A stretch of DNA of 64,000 nt, taken from the NCBI GenBank assembly GCA_963721345.1, contig CAVRIT010000001.1, positions 1,054,001 to 1,118,000 on the forward strand, given 5' to 3'. This document shows, piece after piece, positions 19,834 to 27,882 of the stretch. Numbering within the stretch: the stretch's first letter is position 1; every line of letters starts with the position of its first letter. The DNA comes from JACDAN01 sp963721345. GTDB taxonomy: Bacteria > Actinomycetota > Thermoleophilia > Gaiellales > Gaiellaceae. Made by a program: the position numbers and the translations under genes. The notes below the pieces were generated by a model. That model worked only from the letters and a program-made list of their open reading frames with translations, had not been told where the DNA came from and made no database searches.

Positions 19834-21033
19834 TCAGGTCTTGAAGCGCTCTGCTTCTTCGGAACCGCGCGTCGCGTCTCCCGCGCTGTAGGAGTGCGCG
19901 CCGGCTCCCGCCAGCCGGCCGCCGTCGACGATCAGGTACTCCTCACGGATCGGCCGTTCGTCGAACCAGCACTCGAGGATCTCCCGGACGCCCGCGGCGT
20001 AGCGGGCCTGCGCGGAGAGGCTCGTTCCGGAGGTGTGCGGCGTCATCCCGTTGTGCGGCATCGACCGCCACGGGTGGTCGCGCGGCGCCGGCTGCGGGAA
20101 CCACACGTCGCCGGCGTACCCGGCCAGCTGGCCGCTCTCCAGGGCGGAGGCGACCGCGTCCCGGTCGCAGATCTTTCCGCGGGCGGTGTTCACCAGGTAC
20201 GCGCCGCGCTTCATCTTCCCGATCAGCCCGGCGTCGAAGAGGTGCTCGGTCTCCGGATGGAGCGGTGCGTTGATCGTGACGACGTCGCAGACGGAGACGA
20301 GCGACTCCGCGTCGGGATGGAAGGTCACGCCGAGCTCCTTCTCGACCTCCGGCGGCAGCCGGTGGCGATCGGTGTAGTGGAGTCCCACGTCGAACGGCTT
20401 CAGGCGCCGCAGCACCGCCGAACCGATCCGGCCCGCCGCGACTGTGCCGACCTGCATCCCCTCGAGGTCGTATGAGCGCGACACGCAGTCGGCGATGTCC
20501 CAGCCGCCTTCGACGGCCCGCTGATGCGCCGGAAGGTAGTCGCGGACGAGCGCCAGGATCAGCATCACGACGTGCTCGGCGACGCTGATCGAGTTGCAGT
20601 ACGTCACCTCGGTCACCGTGATGCCATTGTCCATCGCCGCCTGGAGATCGACGTGGTCGGAGCCGATCCCCGCCGTGAGGGCGAGCTTGAGGTTCGGGGC
20701 CTTCGCGATCCGGTCGGCAGTCAGGTAGGCCGGCCAGAACGGCTGCGAGATGACGATCTCGGCTTCCGGGAGCTCGCGCTCGAACACCGAGTCGGGCCCG
20801 TCCTTGTCGGAGGTGACGACGAAGCGATGTCCGCGCTCCTCGAGGAACCCGCGCAGCCCGAGCCCGCCGGAGACGCAGCCGAGCAGCTCGCCCGGCGTGA
20901 AGTCGATCCGGTCAGGGCTCGGAGCGGTCTGCCCGTCGGGGTAGCGCTCGATGCTGGGGACTCCGTCGCGCGCGTACGTGGGCGGAAAGCCGTCGACCGG
21001 ATCGTCGTACAGGACGCACAGCACGCTCGCCAC
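19834..21033 (-). CDS. fdh: NAD-dependent formate dehydrogenase
   Basis: Cofactor-simple, metal-free formate dehydrogenase (formate + NAD+ to CO2 + NADH), a D-2-hydroxyacid dehydrogenase relative, 399 residues. The residues known from the Pseudomonas sp. 101 enzyme occur in order with an offset of one: Asn147 (TYCNS), the Rossmann motif GTVAAGRIG at 196-204, Asp222-Arg223 (NAD specificity), Arg285 (NTARGK), Gln314 (WFPQPAP) and His333 (MTPHTSGT). The C-terminal signature ARYAAGVREILECWF is also family-specific. It is cytoplasmic. It lies directly upstream of an ABC exporter and is insulated by a terminator from the periplasmic binding protein gene before it. A role in supplying NADH from formate or in one-carbon detoxification is inferred. 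Confidence 0.95.
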   Translation of the reverse strand: MASVLCVLYDDPVDGFPPTYARDGVPSIERYPDGQTAPSPDRIDFTPGELLGCVSGGLGLRGFLEERGHRFVVTSDKDGPDSVFERELPEAEIVISQPFWPAYLTADRIAKAPNLKLALTAGIGSDHVDLQAAMDNGITVTEVTYCNSISVAEHVVMLILALVRDYLPAHQRAVEGGWDIADCVSRSYDLEGMQVGTVAAGRIGSAVLRRLKPFDVGLHYTDRHRLPPEVEKELGVTFHPDAESLVSVCDVVTINAPLHPETEHLFDAGLIGKMKRGAYLVNTARGKICDRDAVASALESGQLAGYAGDVWFPQPAPRDHPWRSMPHNGMTPHTSGTSLSAQARYAAGVREILECWFDERPIREEYLIVDGGRLAGAGAHSYSAGDATRGSEEAERFKT

Positions 21034-21050
21034 AGGTGAACCCTAAAAGC

Positions 21051-21078
21051 GACGAGGCCGGCATGTGCCGGCCTCGTC
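21051..21078 (-). terminator. Rho-independent terminator downstream of the binding-protein gene
   Basis: Perfect 13-bp stem (GACGAGGCCGGCA and complement) with a 2-nt loop. Read on the minus strand it is followed by GCTTTTAG, a short T tract. It lies between the end of the substrate-binding protein gene (21102) and the start of fdh (21033). Confidence 0.75.
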
Positions 21079-21101
21079 CGTGCTGAGATCTGCGCCGAGA
21101 C

Positions 21102-22343
21102 CTAGCGCGCCTTCATCAGGCCGCTGATCTCGCCCCAGGTGCCGTTCTGGTAGCGGATCATCCGCACCTGGTCGAGCGGGAATGCGTCCTTGACGCCCCG
21201 CGTCTTCGTCTTCATGCCCTTCAGCGTGTACGGGTTGACCCAGTTCATGGCGCGTGCCGCCGCCATCACCTTGGCGCGGGTCGGCTTCTTGCCGGCCTTC
21301 TTCAGCAGCATCACCATGTCGTAGGCCTTCGCGACGCCGTAGTAGTAGATGGCGTCCTGCGTGTTGTTCCCCTTGCCGAAGCGCTTGGCCATGGCGAAGT
21401 ACCCCTTGACCGCGGCGTCCTTCGCGTACTTCGGGTTGCCGGGGTTCTTGAGGTAGCTGTCGCTGATCGCGCCGTTCGTGTACTCCTTGAGCTGGCGATC
21501 TTCCGCCGCCTTCATGACGGCGTCGCTCGCGGCGACGGAGTTGATCACGATCGTGTCCGGCTTGTAGGCGAGCGCCTTGGCCTGGAGCATCGCCTTGACC
21601 GTCGGAGTCGGAGTCGTCAAGAGCACCCACGTGTCGGCGCCGGAGAGCTTCTGCTTCGCGATCTGCGCTCCGTAGGCCGCGTCGTTCGCCTCGTAGTGCT
21701 CCCTCGAGACGATCAGGCCCTTCTTGTCACCGAGGCCCTGCTCGAGGCCCTCGAGGTACTCCTTGCCGTAGTCGTCGTTCTGGTAGAAGACCGCGATCTT
21801 CGCCTTGGGAGCGTTGTTCGCGATCCACTTGCCGTAGATGCGACCCTCGGCGATGTAGTCGGGCTGCCACCCGATCGTCCACGGGAACTGCTTCGCCGTC
21901 AGGCCGAACGAGGCCGCGCCGGTGGAGATCAGCAGCTGCGGGACCTTCCGCTGGTTGAGCATCGGCCGGATGGCCTGGTTGTGCTCGGTTCCGAGCGACC
22001 CGACGATCGCGAAGACCTTGTCCTCCTGGACGAGCTTGGTCGTCAACTGGACGGTCTGGGCCGGGTTATAGGCGTCGTCGTAGTACTTGAAGACGATCTT
22101 GCGTCCGTAGACGCCGCCCTTCGAGTTGATGTACTTGAAGTACGTCTCCATGCCCCGAGCGATCGGCGCATAGATCGAGGCGACTCCGCTCAGCGGGAAC
22201 GTCCCGCCGATCTTGATCGTCTTGTTCGTGACCCCTGGGGTCGCTTGAGTTGCGTCCCGACTCCCAGGCGCTGCGGAAGCCGACAGGCTCGCCGCCGCAG
22301 CGAGAAGGAGTGCCGCAAGGGCGAGAAATACCGATTTCTTCAT
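21102..22343 (-). CDS. Branched-chain amino-acid-type ABC substrate-binding protein
   Basis: Exported solute-binding protein of the LivJ/Peripla_BP_6 family, 413 residues. It has a signal peptide (MKKSVFLALAALLLAAAASL...ASA) and the mature domain starts with the family opening KTIKIGGTFPLSGVASIYAP. Typical segments follow: ALVQEDKVFAIVGSLGTEHN-like ligand loop, then TIGWQPDYIAEGRIYGKWI and VFYQNDDYGKEYLEGL. No lipobox is present. The start is supported by a strong AGGAGG eight bases before the ATG. No permease or ATPase of a Liv-type transporter lies beside it, so it is an orphan binding protein here. The ligand is unknown; relatives bind amino acids, amides, urea or aromatic acids. Confidence 0.88.
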   Translation of the reverse strand: MKKSVFLALAALLLAAAASLSASAAPGSRDATQATPGVTNKTIKIGGTFPLSGVASIYAPIARGMETYFKYINSKGGVYGRKIVFKYYDDAYNPAQTVQLTTKLVQEDKVFAIVGSLGTEHNQAIRPMLNQRKVPQLLISTGAASFGLTAKQFPWTIGWQPDYIAEGRIYGKWIANNAPKAKIAVFYQNDDYGKEYLEGLEQGLGDKKGLIVSREHYEANDAAYGAQIAKQKLSGADTWVLLTTPTPTVKAMLQAKALAYKPDTIVINSVAASDAVMKAAEDRQLKEYTNGAISDSYLKNPGNPKYAKDAAVKGYFAMAKRFGKGNNTQDAIYYYGVAKAYDMVMLLKKAGKKPTRAKVMAAARAMNWVNPYTLKGMKTKTRGVKDAFPLDQVRMIRYQNGTWGEISGLMKAR

Positions 22344-22422
22344 GTGCTTGTCCTCCTAGGCGAGACCCCGCGTTATCTTCTTTCTCCGCATATAGGGGTC
22401 TGTAAACGCCCGTAACTTGCGA

Positions 22423-23121
22423 TCAGCCGCGTTCGAAGCTGAGCAGCTCCTCGCGACCGGAGCCGCCGGAGATGTCGAGAACGAGCACCGGGCCGATGCT
22501 CTTCGCGTAGAACTTGTGCTCGAGGATGTCGGCGTCGAGCGGCGTCCAGTCCTTCGTCATCAGGACGTCGCGGTAGCTGCCGCTGGGGACCTCGACCCAC
22601 TCGTCGAGGCTCAGGATCTCGCCGCGATCCTCGGCCTCGCCCTTCAGGTACTCCTGCCGGTAGCGGAGCCCAACCTCGGGCTTGGCGGGAATGATCACGC
22701 CGGCTTCCGCGCCGCCGACGCCTGCCTCCCAGGAGCCGGCCGTGGTCTTGACCTCGCCGTCCTCGTACTCCTTCGTCGTCTCGCCGAGGTACCAGACGTT
22801 GCCGTCCTTGTCCTGCGCGTACCAGTCGTACGTGTCCTCGACAAGCTCGCCCTTCTCGGTGACGACGTCGTGCACGACCGTCGCCTGGATGCCTTGGATC
22901 TCCTTTTTCTGGTCGGTGACCGTGACCTCGACGCGCTGGCCGTCCTCCCGGTAGACCCACCTGTGTCCGGGGAGCATCGGCCAGTACGGGTTGTCGATCC
23001 GCTCGACGAAGTCGGCGGAGTCGAGGTTGGCGGGCTCCTCCGCTTGCGGCAGGGACGCGGAGTCGGAGCCGCCGCACCCCGCCAGCAGCAGTGCTGCGCA
23101 AATGATCGGGATTGCTCTCAT
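22423..23121 (-). CDS. Putative lipoprotein
   Basis: Hypothetical exported lipoprotein of 232 residues. The lipobox LLAGC at about 12-16 predicts acylation of Cys16. The mature part is acidic, beta-rich and has no cysteine clusters: RIDNPYWPMLPGHRWVYRE is followed by alternating polar/hydrophobic strands (VEVTVTDQKKEIQGI, WYAQDKDGNVWYLGE). This resembles conserved actinobacterial lipoproteins of unknown function found near surface or respiratory genes. It lies 34 bp downstream of the DUF6529 gene on the same strand and is probably co-transcribed with it. Confidence 0.7.
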   Translation of the reverse strand: MRAIPIICAALLLAGCGGSDSASLPQAEEPANLDSADFVERIDNPYWPMLPGHRWVYREDGQRVEVTVTDQKKEIQGIQATVVHDVVTEKGELVEDTYDWYAQDKDGNVWYLGETTKEYEDGEVKTTAGSWEAGVGGAEAGVIIPAKPEVGLRYRQEYLKGEAEDRGEILSLDEWVEVPSGSYRDVLMTKDWTPLDADILEHKFYAKSIGPVLVLDISGGSGREELLSFERG

Positions 23122-23155
23122 GAGCCGACCGTAGGAGACCGCGATGAGAGCTTGA

Positions 23156-23629
23156 TTAGAAGCCGAAGCGGACTTCGGTGAAGTACCAGAGGCTCGACGT
23201 GCTCCAGATCAGCGCGAGCACGGTGAAGAGCGTTCCGCCGACGAGCGGCAGCGTCCAGCGAGGGTGGTCGCGATCGTGCACGAAGAAGAGCTTCACAGCC
23301 AGGACGCCGTAGATGAACGTCCCGAACAGGGAGTGCGCGAAGACACGAGCGCCGTCGGTCTGGAAGCCGAGGATGAAGACGCAGTGGAAGGCGACCGGCA
23401 GCGTGCAGAGGATCGCAAGGCGCCCTGACCAGCGGTGGATGCGGTTCACTCGAGGCGGCGGCACGCGGACGAACCCGCCGAGCTTGCCGAAGATCCGCGC
23501 GCCCGTCGCGACCTGGACGACCCCGAACGCGACAGCCGCCGTGCCGAACCACGCCTTGAACGCGATGGGGGCCGAGAAGATCGTCGTGACGAGGTCGCCG
23601 TAGCTCGATTCGACGCTCGCGATCGGCAC
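23156..23629 (-). CDS. DUF6529 membrane protein
   Basis: Polytopic inner-membrane protein of 157 residues with four hydrophobic helices. The sequence fits the DUF6529 family: a first helix region (SAPIAFKAWFGTAAVAFGVVQ), then RIHRWSGR, VAFHCVFILGFQT, FAHSLFGTFIYGVLAVKLF and a last helix ending ALIWSTSSLWYF. Four conserved-looking histidines in or near helices (in IHRWSG, AFHCVF, FAHSLF and VHDRDHP) recall a cytochrome b561-type di-heme arrangement. That, and its divergent neighbour being a c-type cytochrome, suggest a redox role; heme binding is inference. Confidence 0.8.
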   Translation of the reverse strand: MPIASVESSYGDLVTTIFSAPIAFKAWFGTAAVAFGVVQVATGARIFGKLGGFVRVPPPRVNRIHRWSGRLAILCTLPVAFHCVFILGFQTDGARVFAHSLFGTFIYGVLAVKLFFVHDRDHPRWTLPLVGGTLFTVLALIWSTSSLWYFTEVRFGF

Positions 23630-23654
23630 GGCCTGACCCTATTACGATCGGCGC

Positions 23655-24005
23655 ATGTCGAGGCGCGCGGTCCGGCTGGTCGTGGTGCCGGCGATCCTGT
23701 TTTTGGTGGTCGCGGGCAGCGTCTACTTACTCGCGAAATGGCACCCGGCTCAGCGGAGCGGGGCGGCCGCCGAGGTGCCGTACGCCGCCGGCTCCGGCGC
23801 TCAACGGGGCCAGGCGCTCTTCGCCGACAACTGCGCGCAATGCCACACGACGGGCATCGCACCCAGCCTCGAAGGTCAGGCGATCTCGCTGGACGCCGCG
23901 CGCACCCAAATCGAGAACGGCGGCAACGGGATGCCCGCCGACCTCGTGAGAGGGCAAGACCTCGAGGATGTGCTCGCGTACCTGGAGACGATCCTCGCGG
24001 GCTAG
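23655..24005 (+). CDS. Membrane-anchored class I cytochrome c
   Basis: Small c-type cytochrome, 116 residues. It has an N-terminal transmembrane anchor (about 8-27), a short linker and a single heme domain with the CXXCH site CAQCH (Cys60, Cys63, His64) and the probable sixth ligand Met93 in GNGMPADL. The length and the C-terminal helix (LEDVLAYLETIL) match minimal periplasmic-side cytochromes. Divergent from DUF6529 with 25 bp between starts, so both are likely controlled together. The stop overlaps the stop of the convergent PASTA-tailed gene by 4 bp. An electron shuttle facing the outside of the membrane is the likely role; its partner is not shown. Confidence 0.92.
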   Translation: MSRRAVRLVVVPAILFLVVAGSVYLLAKWHPAQRSGAAAEVPYAAGSGAQRGQALFADNCAQCHTTGIAPSLEGQAISLDAARTQIENGGNGMPADLVRGQDLEDVLAYLETILAG

Positions 24006-25500
24006 CGGCGACGGCCGCGGCTGACCACCGCATTCACCTTCGTACCACGCGGCAGCCTCGACCCGAACCGGCGACTCTGGGCGACGACTCTTCCCCTCCT
24101 GACGCGCTTCGAGTAGGCGCGGCTGACACGCCCCAGCGCGCAGCGATTCGCGGCAAGCAGCTCGCGCGCGATGCGGAGCGTCTGCCCCTTCAGGTTCGGG
24201 ACGACGCACGGAACGATCGGCGCGCGCGGCGGTGAGGGCGGTGGCGGAGGCGGGCTCGGCGGTGGAGGCGCGGGTGGAGGCGGAGGCGACGCGGAGGTGG
24301 CGGCGGAGGCGGAGGTGGAGGGGACGGGGGCGGCGGAGGTGGCGGCGGAGGCGGGGCGGGGGTGGAGGCGGCGCCGAGCCGGCGATTGTCAGGCGGGCGC
24401 CGAACGGCGACGAGCGCTGGTAGCTGAGCGTCGCCTGCGCACCGTTCGGGAAGATCCCGCCGCTGTAGCTCGAGAAGCTGCCGCTCAATCCGTTCGAGCT
24501 CAGGAATTGAAAGGCGGCACCCGCGCTCGGCGAGTAGCCGGGCACGATCGTCAATGAGCCGTCGAGCGTCGCGTGGCCGGCAACCTGAAGGACGTCGAAC
24601 GATGTCGGCCCATCCACCTGAATCCGGAGCGAGCCGCCAAGCTCCTGGTCGTAGTCGCCCTGGAGCATGAGCCCGCGCGGCCGGAGCACGCCGCCCGAGT
24701 TCGTCAGGTCCGCCGACCACGACCCGCCGCCCGTCAGCGAGCCGCCCTGGAGGTCGAAGATCGCCGAACCGACGGACGCGCCCCCCGTAGTCGACGAACC
24801 GCCGCGTTGGGCGACAGTCCCGGCGCCGGTCACGCCCGTCGTTCCCGCGAAATGGTGGCCGCCGTCGAGGACGAGGAGCGACGATGCGGCGACGGCGAAG
24901 TCGCCGGTGTGGACGCCGCCGCCCGACAGGACGATCCGGCCCGGACTGCACGGTGACCGTCCCGTCGTTGTCGAATCGCGGCTCGATCGCGACCTCGCCG
25001 ACGCCGCTCGTCCGGTTGACGGTCCCGAGGTTCAGGAAGACGGCCTCTCCGAGGTCTCGAGCAGTCTGGTTCCCCACGATCGAGAGCGTCCCGCTGTTCC
25101 AGATCCATCCGCCGTCGAGCCGCCACATTCCGCCAGACCAAGACGTCGCGCCTGCGAGGCGAAGGTGACCGTGCAGCTCGATCGTCCCGGCCAAGGACGA
25201 CGGGGCCGTTCCGGTGATGCTCAGCTCCGCCCCGTCGCCGACGACGAGGTCGGCGCCGCTGTCGAGGTCGATCGAGTTCGCCTCCGCGCCGACCAAGCGG
25301 ACCTCGACGGCTTCCGGGAACGGAATCACGACGTCGTCGGTCGAGTTCGGTACGGCGGGCACCGCGCCGCAGTTCCAGTTGGCCGCGGTGTGCCAGTCGC
25401 TGCCCGGCCCCTGGAACGTGCAGGTCGCGGCAAGCGCAGGCGAAGCGACCCCGGTCGTGGCGGCTCCGAGCACGAGGATGAGGAGCAATCGCTTCCTCAT
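24002..25500 (-). CDS. Secreted beta-rich protein with proline-rich linker and C-terminal PASTA domain, frameshifted
   Basis: Exported surface protein of about 500 residues. The order is signal peptide (ending ASPALA), a Trp-containing start (GPGSDWHTAANWNCG), a passenger of short beta-helix-like repeats with many Gly/Ser/Thr (GGSLTGGGSWSADLTNSGG), a long proline-rich linker, and a C-terminal PASTA-like module starting VPNLKGQTLRIARELL and ending GTKVNAVVS. The reading frame breaks near 24945 and again within the proline-rich repeat near 24360. The passenger resembles autotransporter-like or pectin-lyase-like repeat proteins. PASTA modules bind muropeptides, so the tail may hold the protein on the cell wall (inference). 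Confidence 0.65.
24226..24372. repeat. Low-complexity GGNGGN tract encoding the proline-rich linker
   Basis: Stretch made almost only of GGCGGA/GGTGGA-type triplets (plus strand), coding poly-proline on the minus strand. It is a likely site of slippage and coincides with a frame break in the PASTA-tailed gene. Confidence 0.75.
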
Positions 25501-25550
25501 CTACGCGGAATCGGCCGGATCGCCCCGCGAGCACAGGCCAGGACGAGTGA

Positions 25551-25578
25551 TGAGGGCCCCGCCGAAGCGAGGCCCTCA
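25551..25578. terminator. Terminator hairpin after subtilase gene
   Basis: Arms TGAGGGCC / GGCCCTCA with a 12-nt loop, just beyond the stop of the minus-strand subtilase (25593) and before the start of the next minus-strand gene at 25500. Confidence 0.5.
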
Positions 25579-25592
25579 TCGACCAGGCGTAG

Positions 25593-26834
25593 TTAGTAGG
25601 AAGCGCGCGTCAGGTAGCCGTAGTAGCGGCCACCCGGGCTCGTGAACCCGTATCCCGGGTTCGCGGTGGTGTAGTTCTGCGCGTCGGTACGGAGCTTCTG
25701 GATGATCGCCGACGGCGTCCCTGTGCAGGCGCCAGAGGCGATGCAGAGGGCGGCGACGCCGGCTACGTGCGGCGACGCCATGCTCGTACCGGAGATCGTG
25801 TTGTAGCCGCCGAGCATCCACGTCGAGTTGATGCAGGTACCCGGAGCGGCGATCGTGTGGTTCTGGTCGGCCGCGAGGACCGCCCAGTTGCTGTAGTTCG
25901 CCTCCGTGTCGTCGACGTCGCTGCGGCAGGTCGAAGCCGCACCGCCGCCGGGAGCGCCGTTGAAGTCGGAGATCGCCGTCACCGTCAGCACCTCGCTGTA
26001 GGTGGCCGGCGCGGTCGAGCGGAAGTCGACGGTGTCGTTTCCGGCCGCGACCACGTGGACGACGCCCGCGTTCACCGAGTTGCAGATCGCCTTGTGGTAC
26101 GCGTCGTTGTTCGAGTTTCCGCAGTTATTGTCGTCGGTGCCGCCGCCGCCGAGGCTCATGTTGGCGACAGCGATGTTGTTGTTGGGGTTGAGATCGGTCC
26201 GGGTCGACGTGACCCAGTCGATCCCGCAGATGATGTCGGTCGTCAGGCCGGCACCGGCGTCAGTCAGCACCTTCACGGCGTAGAGGTTCGCGCCGGGGGC
26301 GACGCCGACCACGCCGTTCCCGTCATCCTTCGCCGCGATCGTTCCGGCGACGTGCGAGCCGTGCCCGTTCAAGTCGTTGTAACCGATGCCGGGCGCGCAG
26401 TCCTTGCCGCCCACCACGTTCAGATCCGGGTGGGTCGGATCGATCCCGGTGTCGATCACCGCGACGTTGATGTTCACCGAGCCGGAGCCGTTCCCGGATG
26501 CGGTGCTCGAGAGCTCGCCGTCGATGCGGTTGATCCCGGTCGGCAGCGTCTGCGCCGTCGTGTGGAAGGTGCGATCGGCGGAAACGAAGTCGACGCGGCT
26601 GTCGGCCTTGATCGCGGTGAGCGCCGCCGGAGAGATCTCCGCGGCGTAACCCGTCAGCGCGTGGCGGTAGCGGTGGACGACGCTGACGCCTGAGAACTGC
26701 TCGTGGTAAGCGGCGACGGCGTCCGGATCGACGCCCTCGTCGAGTACCACGACAAAGCGGGCGGCGTTCGCAGAGGCCGCGAACGTCGCGCCGAGGATAA
26801 GCGTTGCGAATAGAGCCAATGTGTGTTTGATCAT
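25593..26834 (-). CDS. Secreted subtilisin-like serine protease (S8) with inhibitor propeptide
   Basis: Exported S8 protease, 413 residues. Signal peptide 1-24, then an I9 propeptide (about 25-93; RFVVVLDEGVDPDAVAAYHE), then the catalytic domain. The triad is Asp128 (VAVIDTGID), His158 (NGHGSHVAGT) and Ser351 (GTSMASPHVAG); the oxyanion Asn is in VVAAGN. It is proteinase K-like, with several extra cysteines (CAPGIG, CGIDW, CGNSNN, CNSV) that could form disulfides. Start ATG 26834 is chosen because the signal peptide begins there, although the open frame extends upstream. The upstream region carries two copies of a GGTGCC palindrome and one half-copy of the AATAGGC/GGCCTA element. It probably degrades extracellular protein. 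Confidence 0.93.
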   Translation of the reverse strand: MIKHTLALFATLILGATFAASANAARFVVVLDEGVDPDAVAAYHEQFSGVSVVHRYRHALTGYAAEISPAALTAIKADSRVDFVSADRTFHTTAQTLPTGINRIDGELSSTASGNGSGSVNINVAVIDTGIDPTHPDLNVVGGKDCAPGIGYNDLNGHGSHVAGTIAAKDDGNGVVGVAPGANLYAVKVLTDAGAGLTTDIICGIDWVTSTRTDLNPNNNIAVANMSLGGGGTDDNNCGNSNNDAYHKAICNSVNAGVVHVVAAGNDTVDFRSTAPATYSEVLTVTAISDFNGAPGGGAASTCRSDVDDTEANYSNWAVLAADQNHTIAAPGTCINSTWMLGGYNTISGTSMASPHVAGVAALCIASGACTGTPSAIIQKLRTDAQNYTTANPGYGFTSPGGRYYGYLTRASY

Positions 26835-26920
26835 GGAAACGCCTTTACCCGGGACTCGCGGACCGAAACCCTCGCTCCGGCCGAGCCGATTCCGACCCGA
26901 GCCGCCCCGCCGGGACGCCT

Positions 26921-26939
26921 CCGGGTGCCAGGCATCCGG
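26921..26939. repeat. GGTGCC palindrome, imperfect copy
   Basis: CCGGGTGCCAGGCATCCGG, differing by one base from the symmetrical form found 135 bp away at 27055-27087. Located between the subtilase and peroxiredoxin genes. Confidence 0.55.
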
Positions 26940-27054
26940 CCCGGTCCTCGGCAGACACCTCTCGCCGGGGGCGGCGGCGGCCAAAGCGCGCCGACGGCCG
27001 AACGCGCCGTGGCCTATCCGGCGGGGCGGCAGTCTCCCCAGCTCCGCCGTTCGG

Positions 27055-27087
27055 GGCAGGTCCGGGTGCCAGGCACCCGGACCTGCC
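27055..27087. terminator. 33-nt perfect hairpin with GGTGCC core
   Basis: Sixteen-base-pair perfect arms (GGCAGGTCCGGGTGCC and complement) around a single central A. Fifteen bases beyond the stop of the minus-strand peroxiredoxin gene, so it may act as its terminator; the core also belongs to a short palindrome family repeated at 26921. Confidence 0.6.
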
Positions 27088-27101
27088 GGGAACGGACAGG
27101 G

Positions 27102-27785
27102 TTACGAGACGCCGGAGGGCGTTCGGGACTCGCTCGGGTCCGGAACGATGCGGATGTAGGGCTTCGGCGAGTCCCACTCGCCGAAGATCTCCTTCGCCTC
27201 GTCGTTCGAGACCGAGCCGGCGATGATCACGTCGTCGCCCCGCTGCCAGTTGGCCGGCGTCGCGACCTTGTGCTCGGCCGTCAGCTGCAGCGAGTCGATC
27301 ACGCGCAGCACCTCGTCGAAGTTCCGCCCGGTCGTCATCGGATAGACGAGGACGAGCTTCACCTTTTTGTCCGGACCGATCACGAAGACGTTCCGGACGG
27401 TCTGGTTGTCGGCCGGAGTGCGCTCCTTGGGGTCACCGGCGACCTCCGCGGGGAGCATCCCGTAGAGCTTCGAGACCTCGAAATCGTGGTCGCCGATGAT
27501 CGGGTAGTTGGGCGCGGTGCCCTGCGTCTCCTCGATGTCGTGGGCCCACTGCTCGTGGTCGCCGGTCGCGTCGACCGAAAGGCCGATCACCTTCACGCCG
27601 CGGCGGTCGAACTCGGGCTTGATCTGCGCCATGTAGCCGAGCTCGGTCGTGCAGACGGGCGTGAAGTCCTTCGGGTGCGAGAACAGCACGGCCCACGAGT
27701 CGCCGATCCAGTCGTGAAACCGGATCCGACCCTCCGTGGTCTCCGCATCGAAGTCAGGTGCGGTGTCGCCGATCTTGAGAGTCAT
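27102..27785 (-). CDS. 1-Cys (Prx6-type) peroxiredoxin
   Basis: Thiol peroxidase reducing H2O2 and organic hydroperoxides, 227 residues. The peroxidatic Cys45 lies in the Prx6 signature FSHPKDFTPVCTTELG, with Thr42 and, downstream, the conserved Arg in the NQTVRNVFVI region. The long C-terminal extension (YPMTTGRNFDEVLRVIDSLQ then PANWQRGDDVII) is the Prx6 C-terminal domain; there is no resolving Cys in the usual 2-Cys place. Start ATG 27785 follows a good AAGGAG site; the open frame reaches further upstream without a better start. It is cytoplasmic and apparently monocistronic. Confidence 0.93.
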   Translation of the reverse strand: MTLKIGDTAPDFDAETTEGRIRFHDWIGDSWAVLFSHPKDFTPVCTTELGYMAQIKPEFDRRGVKVIGLSVDATGDHEQWAHDIEETQGTAPNYPIIGDHDFEVSKLYGMLPAEVAGDPKERTPADNQTVRNVFVIGPDKKVKLVLVYPMTTGRNFDEVLRVIDSLQLTAEHKVATPANWQRGDDVIIAGSVSNDEAKEIFGEWDSPKPYIRIVPDPSESRTPSGVS

Positions 27786-27882
27786 CGCGCGCTCCTTCCC
27801 TTCGCCATCGTCCGGATTTCTCGCACGCGCGACGCGGAAAAACCCAGCCCCCACTCCTTGTCTAGCACAGGAGGTCGAGGGC

